A stretch of 7,452 nt of DNA from an uncultured Erysipelotrichaceae bacterium. Lineage in GTDB: Bacteria > Bacillota_I > Bacilli_A > Erysipelotrichales > Erysipelotrichaceae. Position 1 is the first letter of the stretch. Each line of letters opens with the position of its first letter. Location: contig OMUX01000033.1 in NCBI GenBank assembly GCA_900314345.1, positions 1 through 7,452 on the forward strand. The letters run 5' to 3'. This document shows, one piece after another, positions 5,879 to 7,452 of this stretch. The position numbers were made by a program, and so were the translations under genes. The notes under the pieces were generated by a model. It was not told where the DNA came from and did not search any database. It saw nothing but the letters and a program-made list of their open reading frames with translations.

Positions 5879-6751
5879 ATCCCTCAGTGCTTCAAGCCTT
5901 GTCTGATCATACTTCCCGCTTCTCAGCATTGCAATCTCAATGGCGTAGGGCGGCTTCTTGTCAATATAAGGCGTCTCCAGGATCTTCGTGATATGCTCTG
6001 TACGTTTGTTTGATGCAATGGCGTGCAGGGTGTCAAAGCTGATGGTACCCTGCCCGATGTTTGCATGACGGTCCTTGTGCGCACCTCTATCATTCTTCGA
6101 ATCATTGAGGTGGATGACCTTCAGGTTTCTTAAACCGATAACATGGTCAAATTCATCCAGCACTGCATCAAAGTCATGGACATCATAGCCAGCATCGTTG
6201 ATATGGCAGGTATCCAGGCAGATGCCGTAATGTTCCGGATGATCCAGTCCGGAAAGGATTTCCTCCAGCTGTTCAAAGGAGGTGCCGATCTCACTGCCCT
6301 TGCCGGCCATTGTTTCAAGGCAGATCACCACATTGCCAGGCAATGTGCCGATGCTGTTGAGCAGTGCCGTGCAGGTCCGGATGCCTGTCTCAGGATCCGT
6401 GGTGGTGTAGCTTCCCGGATGCAGCACAAGATACTTCGCGCCGATCTCTGCAGTACGGTTTACTTCAGAGATCAAAAAGTCATGGGCAAGCTCCTGTACT
6501 TCCGGTTTGACGGAGTTTGCCGGATTGATGAGATACGGGGCATGGATGATCATGCGTTCCATGGGGATATGATTCTGCTCCATGAGCTGCTGTGCTTCCC
6601 TGACATGCATGTCCGTGATGGGTTTCCGTACGGTGTTCTGCGGGGCTCCGGTATAGAGCATCAGGGCATCACAGCCATAGCTGAGTGCCTCTTTGACAGA
6701 GCCTTCCAGAAACAGCGGAGCATTCATCTTCACATGACAGCCAAGGATCAT
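5858..6751 (-). CDS. nfo: Endonuclease IV, class II AP endonuclease
   Basis: This 297-residue Zn-dependent enzyme cleaves DNA 5' to abasic sites in base-excision repair. The fold is a single TIM barrel of normal family length. All nine metal ligands of the three-metal site can be placed: His70 (HAPYLIN), His111 (HPGSY), Glu146 (CLETMAGKG), Asp180 and His183 (LDTCHINDAGYD), His214 (HLNDSKN), Asp227 and His229 (KDRHANIGQG), and Glu259 (LETP). The ATG overlaps the stop of the upstream helicase gene as ATGA, with GGGAAGG about 9 bases before it serving as ribosome-binding site within the helicase end. The pair resembles cshB-nfo (yqfR-yqfS) of B. subtilis. Nothing looks damaged, and the enzyme should be active. 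Confidence 0.95.
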   Translation of the reverse strand: MILGCHVKMNAPLFLEGSVKEALSYGCDALMLYTGAPQNTVRKPITDMHVREAQQLMEQNHIPMERMIIHAPYLINPANSVKPEVQELAHDFLISEVNRTAEIGAKYLVLHPGSYTTTDPETGIRTCTALLNSIGTLPGNVVICLETMAGKGSEIGTSFEQLEEILSGLDHPEHYGICLDTCHINDAGYDVHDFDAVLDEFDHVIGLRNLKVIHLNDSKNDRGAHKDRHANIGQGTISFDTLHAIASNKRTEHITKILETPYIDKKPPYAIEIAMLRSGKYDQTRLEALRDTEKPQT

Positions 6752-7452
6752 GAACCGCCGCCTTCCCTTCTCTCTCTTGCGCGCTGCTTGTACATGGCTG
6801 TGCGTTCTTCCTTGATCTTGGTGCGGATGAAATCACGGCGCTTCTCCTGCTGCATCTTCTTGATGGCAGCGGCACGCTTCTTCTTGTATCCGGGACGGAC
6901 CTTGGTGTTCTTCTTGGTCATCATCATGGAGATCTTCTTGTCCATCTCATCATCCGGACGTTCACGTTTCTGTCCATACGGACGCAGATCCTGCCAGCCG
7001 CCATGGTATCTTCTGTGTTCAAAGTGAATACCCTGGCGCATGAGGGTGCGGATGCTTGCATCATCGCTCTCCTTGTACAGGGCAAAGCATGTGCCCTTTC
7101 CGCCGCCTCTTCCGGTTCTTCCGGCACGGTGGATATAGAATTCCAGATCTCTCGGGAAGCCGCAGGAAATGACATGGGTCACGGTAGGAAGGTCAATTCC
7201 TCTTGCGGCAAGATCCGTTGCGACAACGAAGGTCTTCTCAGCTGATTCAATCTGCTTCATGGCCTGCTTGCGCTTCCTGCTTTCCAGATCTCCGTGCAGT
7301 TCCGTGACATCCAGATGCTTCTTCCTGAGGTCTTCGGCAATGCCGGCAGCCTCTTCCCTGGTATTGGCAAAGATCAGGCATATATAGGGCTGGAAACCCG
7401 GCAGGATGCTCAGGATGACCTCACTGTAGCTATGGTGATAACAAGGAATCAG
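6748..7452 (-). CDS. DEAD-box RNA helicase, C-terminal part (CshB-like), runs off the right edge
   Basis: The last 234 residues are present; the start and the N-terminal RecA domain with the Q, Walker A and DEAD motifs lie beyond the right edge. The visible helicase C domain has motif IV (LIFANTREEA, fragment residues 26-35), HGDLESRKR (53-61), motif V VATDLAARGIDLP (76-88) and motif VI HRAGRTGRGG (108-117). After the domain comes a long Lys/Arg-rich tail (about 150-230) ending EGGGS, typical of the RNA-binding extensions of cold-shock helicases. The role would be ATP-driven unwinding of structured RNA, in ribosome assembly or mRNA turnover at low temperature. I favour CshB over CshA because of the single tail and the coupled downstream nfo. 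The family (DEAD-box) is certain; the subgroup is inferred. Confidence 0.93.
   Translation of the reverse strand: MIPCYHHSYSEVILSILPGFQPYICLIFANTREEAAGIAEDLRKKHLDVTELHGDLESRKRKQAMKQIESAEKTFVVATDLAARGIDLPTVTHVISCGFPRDLEFYIHRAGRTGRGGGKGTCFALYKESDDASIRTLMRQGIHFEHRRYHGGWQDLRPYGQKRERPDDEMDKKISMMMTKKNTKVRPGYKKKRAAAIKKMQQEKRRDFIRTKIKEERTAMYKQRARERREGGGS

Noticed and set aside
6143..7027. 294-codon open frame on the plus strand opposite nfo and the helicase
   Set aside because: It is a mirror of the two real minus-strand genes with no domain and no convincing ribosome-binding site.
1..7452. Mobile element, CRISPR array, toxin-antitoxin or phage-defence system
   Set aside because: No transposase, integrase, spaced repeats, small paired genes or defence domains are visible; every intact gene belongs to a known metabolic or repair family.

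Overview
The window looks like a chromosomal segment from a strictly anaerobic, fermentative Bacillota. The signs are strong AGGAGG-type Shine-Dalgarno sequences, tightly packed operons, a CcpA-type cre site, an [FeFe] hydrogenase and a Bacillus-like cshB-nfo gene pair. I lean towards a higher-GC member of the Erysipelotrichales/Clostridia side of the phylum, but no rRNA or marker gene fixes this.

Layout. Bases 1-582 hold no intact gene. The minus strand carries the C-terminal end of a DUF2500-like protein, interrupted by a stop codon (about 170-400), and a short open frame running off the left edge. The plus-strand leader of the first operon follows. It contains a half-perfect Rex-like sequence (442-459), a 14/14 match to the cre consensus (483-496) and a leader hairpin (509-540). 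Bases 583-4728 encode a three-gene [FeFe] hydrogenase operon in the order NuoE-like, NuoF-like, catalytic subunit, with a 4-base overlap and then a 4-base gap. ispG (4762-5832) follows 33 bases later on the same strand. On the opposite strand, converging on ispG, lie a partial DEAD-box RNA helicase (6748-7452, running off the right edge) and an endonuclease IV gene (nfo, 5858-6751), coupled through an ATGA overlap. Two interlocking terminators (5815-5878) separate the convergent operons.

How the genes work together. The three hydrogenase subunits match the minimal HydABC/Hnd-type NAD(P)H-linked, probably electron-bifurcating, [FeFe] hydrogenase. The NuoF-like subunit holds FMN, the NAD(H) site and several Fe-S clusters. 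The NuoE-like subunit adds a [2Fe-2S] cluster. The catalytic subunit carries the H-cluster and a relay of accessory clusters. The complex would re-oxidise NADH and reduced ferredoxin to H2, or run in reverse. IspG is a [4Fe-4S] reductase of the MEP isoprenoid pathway that takes low-potential electrons from ferredoxin or flavodoxin, so its position behind the hydrogenase may be functional. The H-cluster maturases HydE, HydF and HydG are not in the window. The helicase and nfo form an RNA/DNA maintenance pair resembling cshB-nfo (yqfR-yqfS) of Bacillus subtilis, where ispG is also encoded nearby.

I see no wholly unknown system here. The points most worth a second look are the regulatory leader of the hydrogenase operon, the TSCSPGW variant of the H-cluster motif, the altered NGMQEA motif in IspG, and the interlocked terminator pair in which each gene's end is built into the other gene's terminator.
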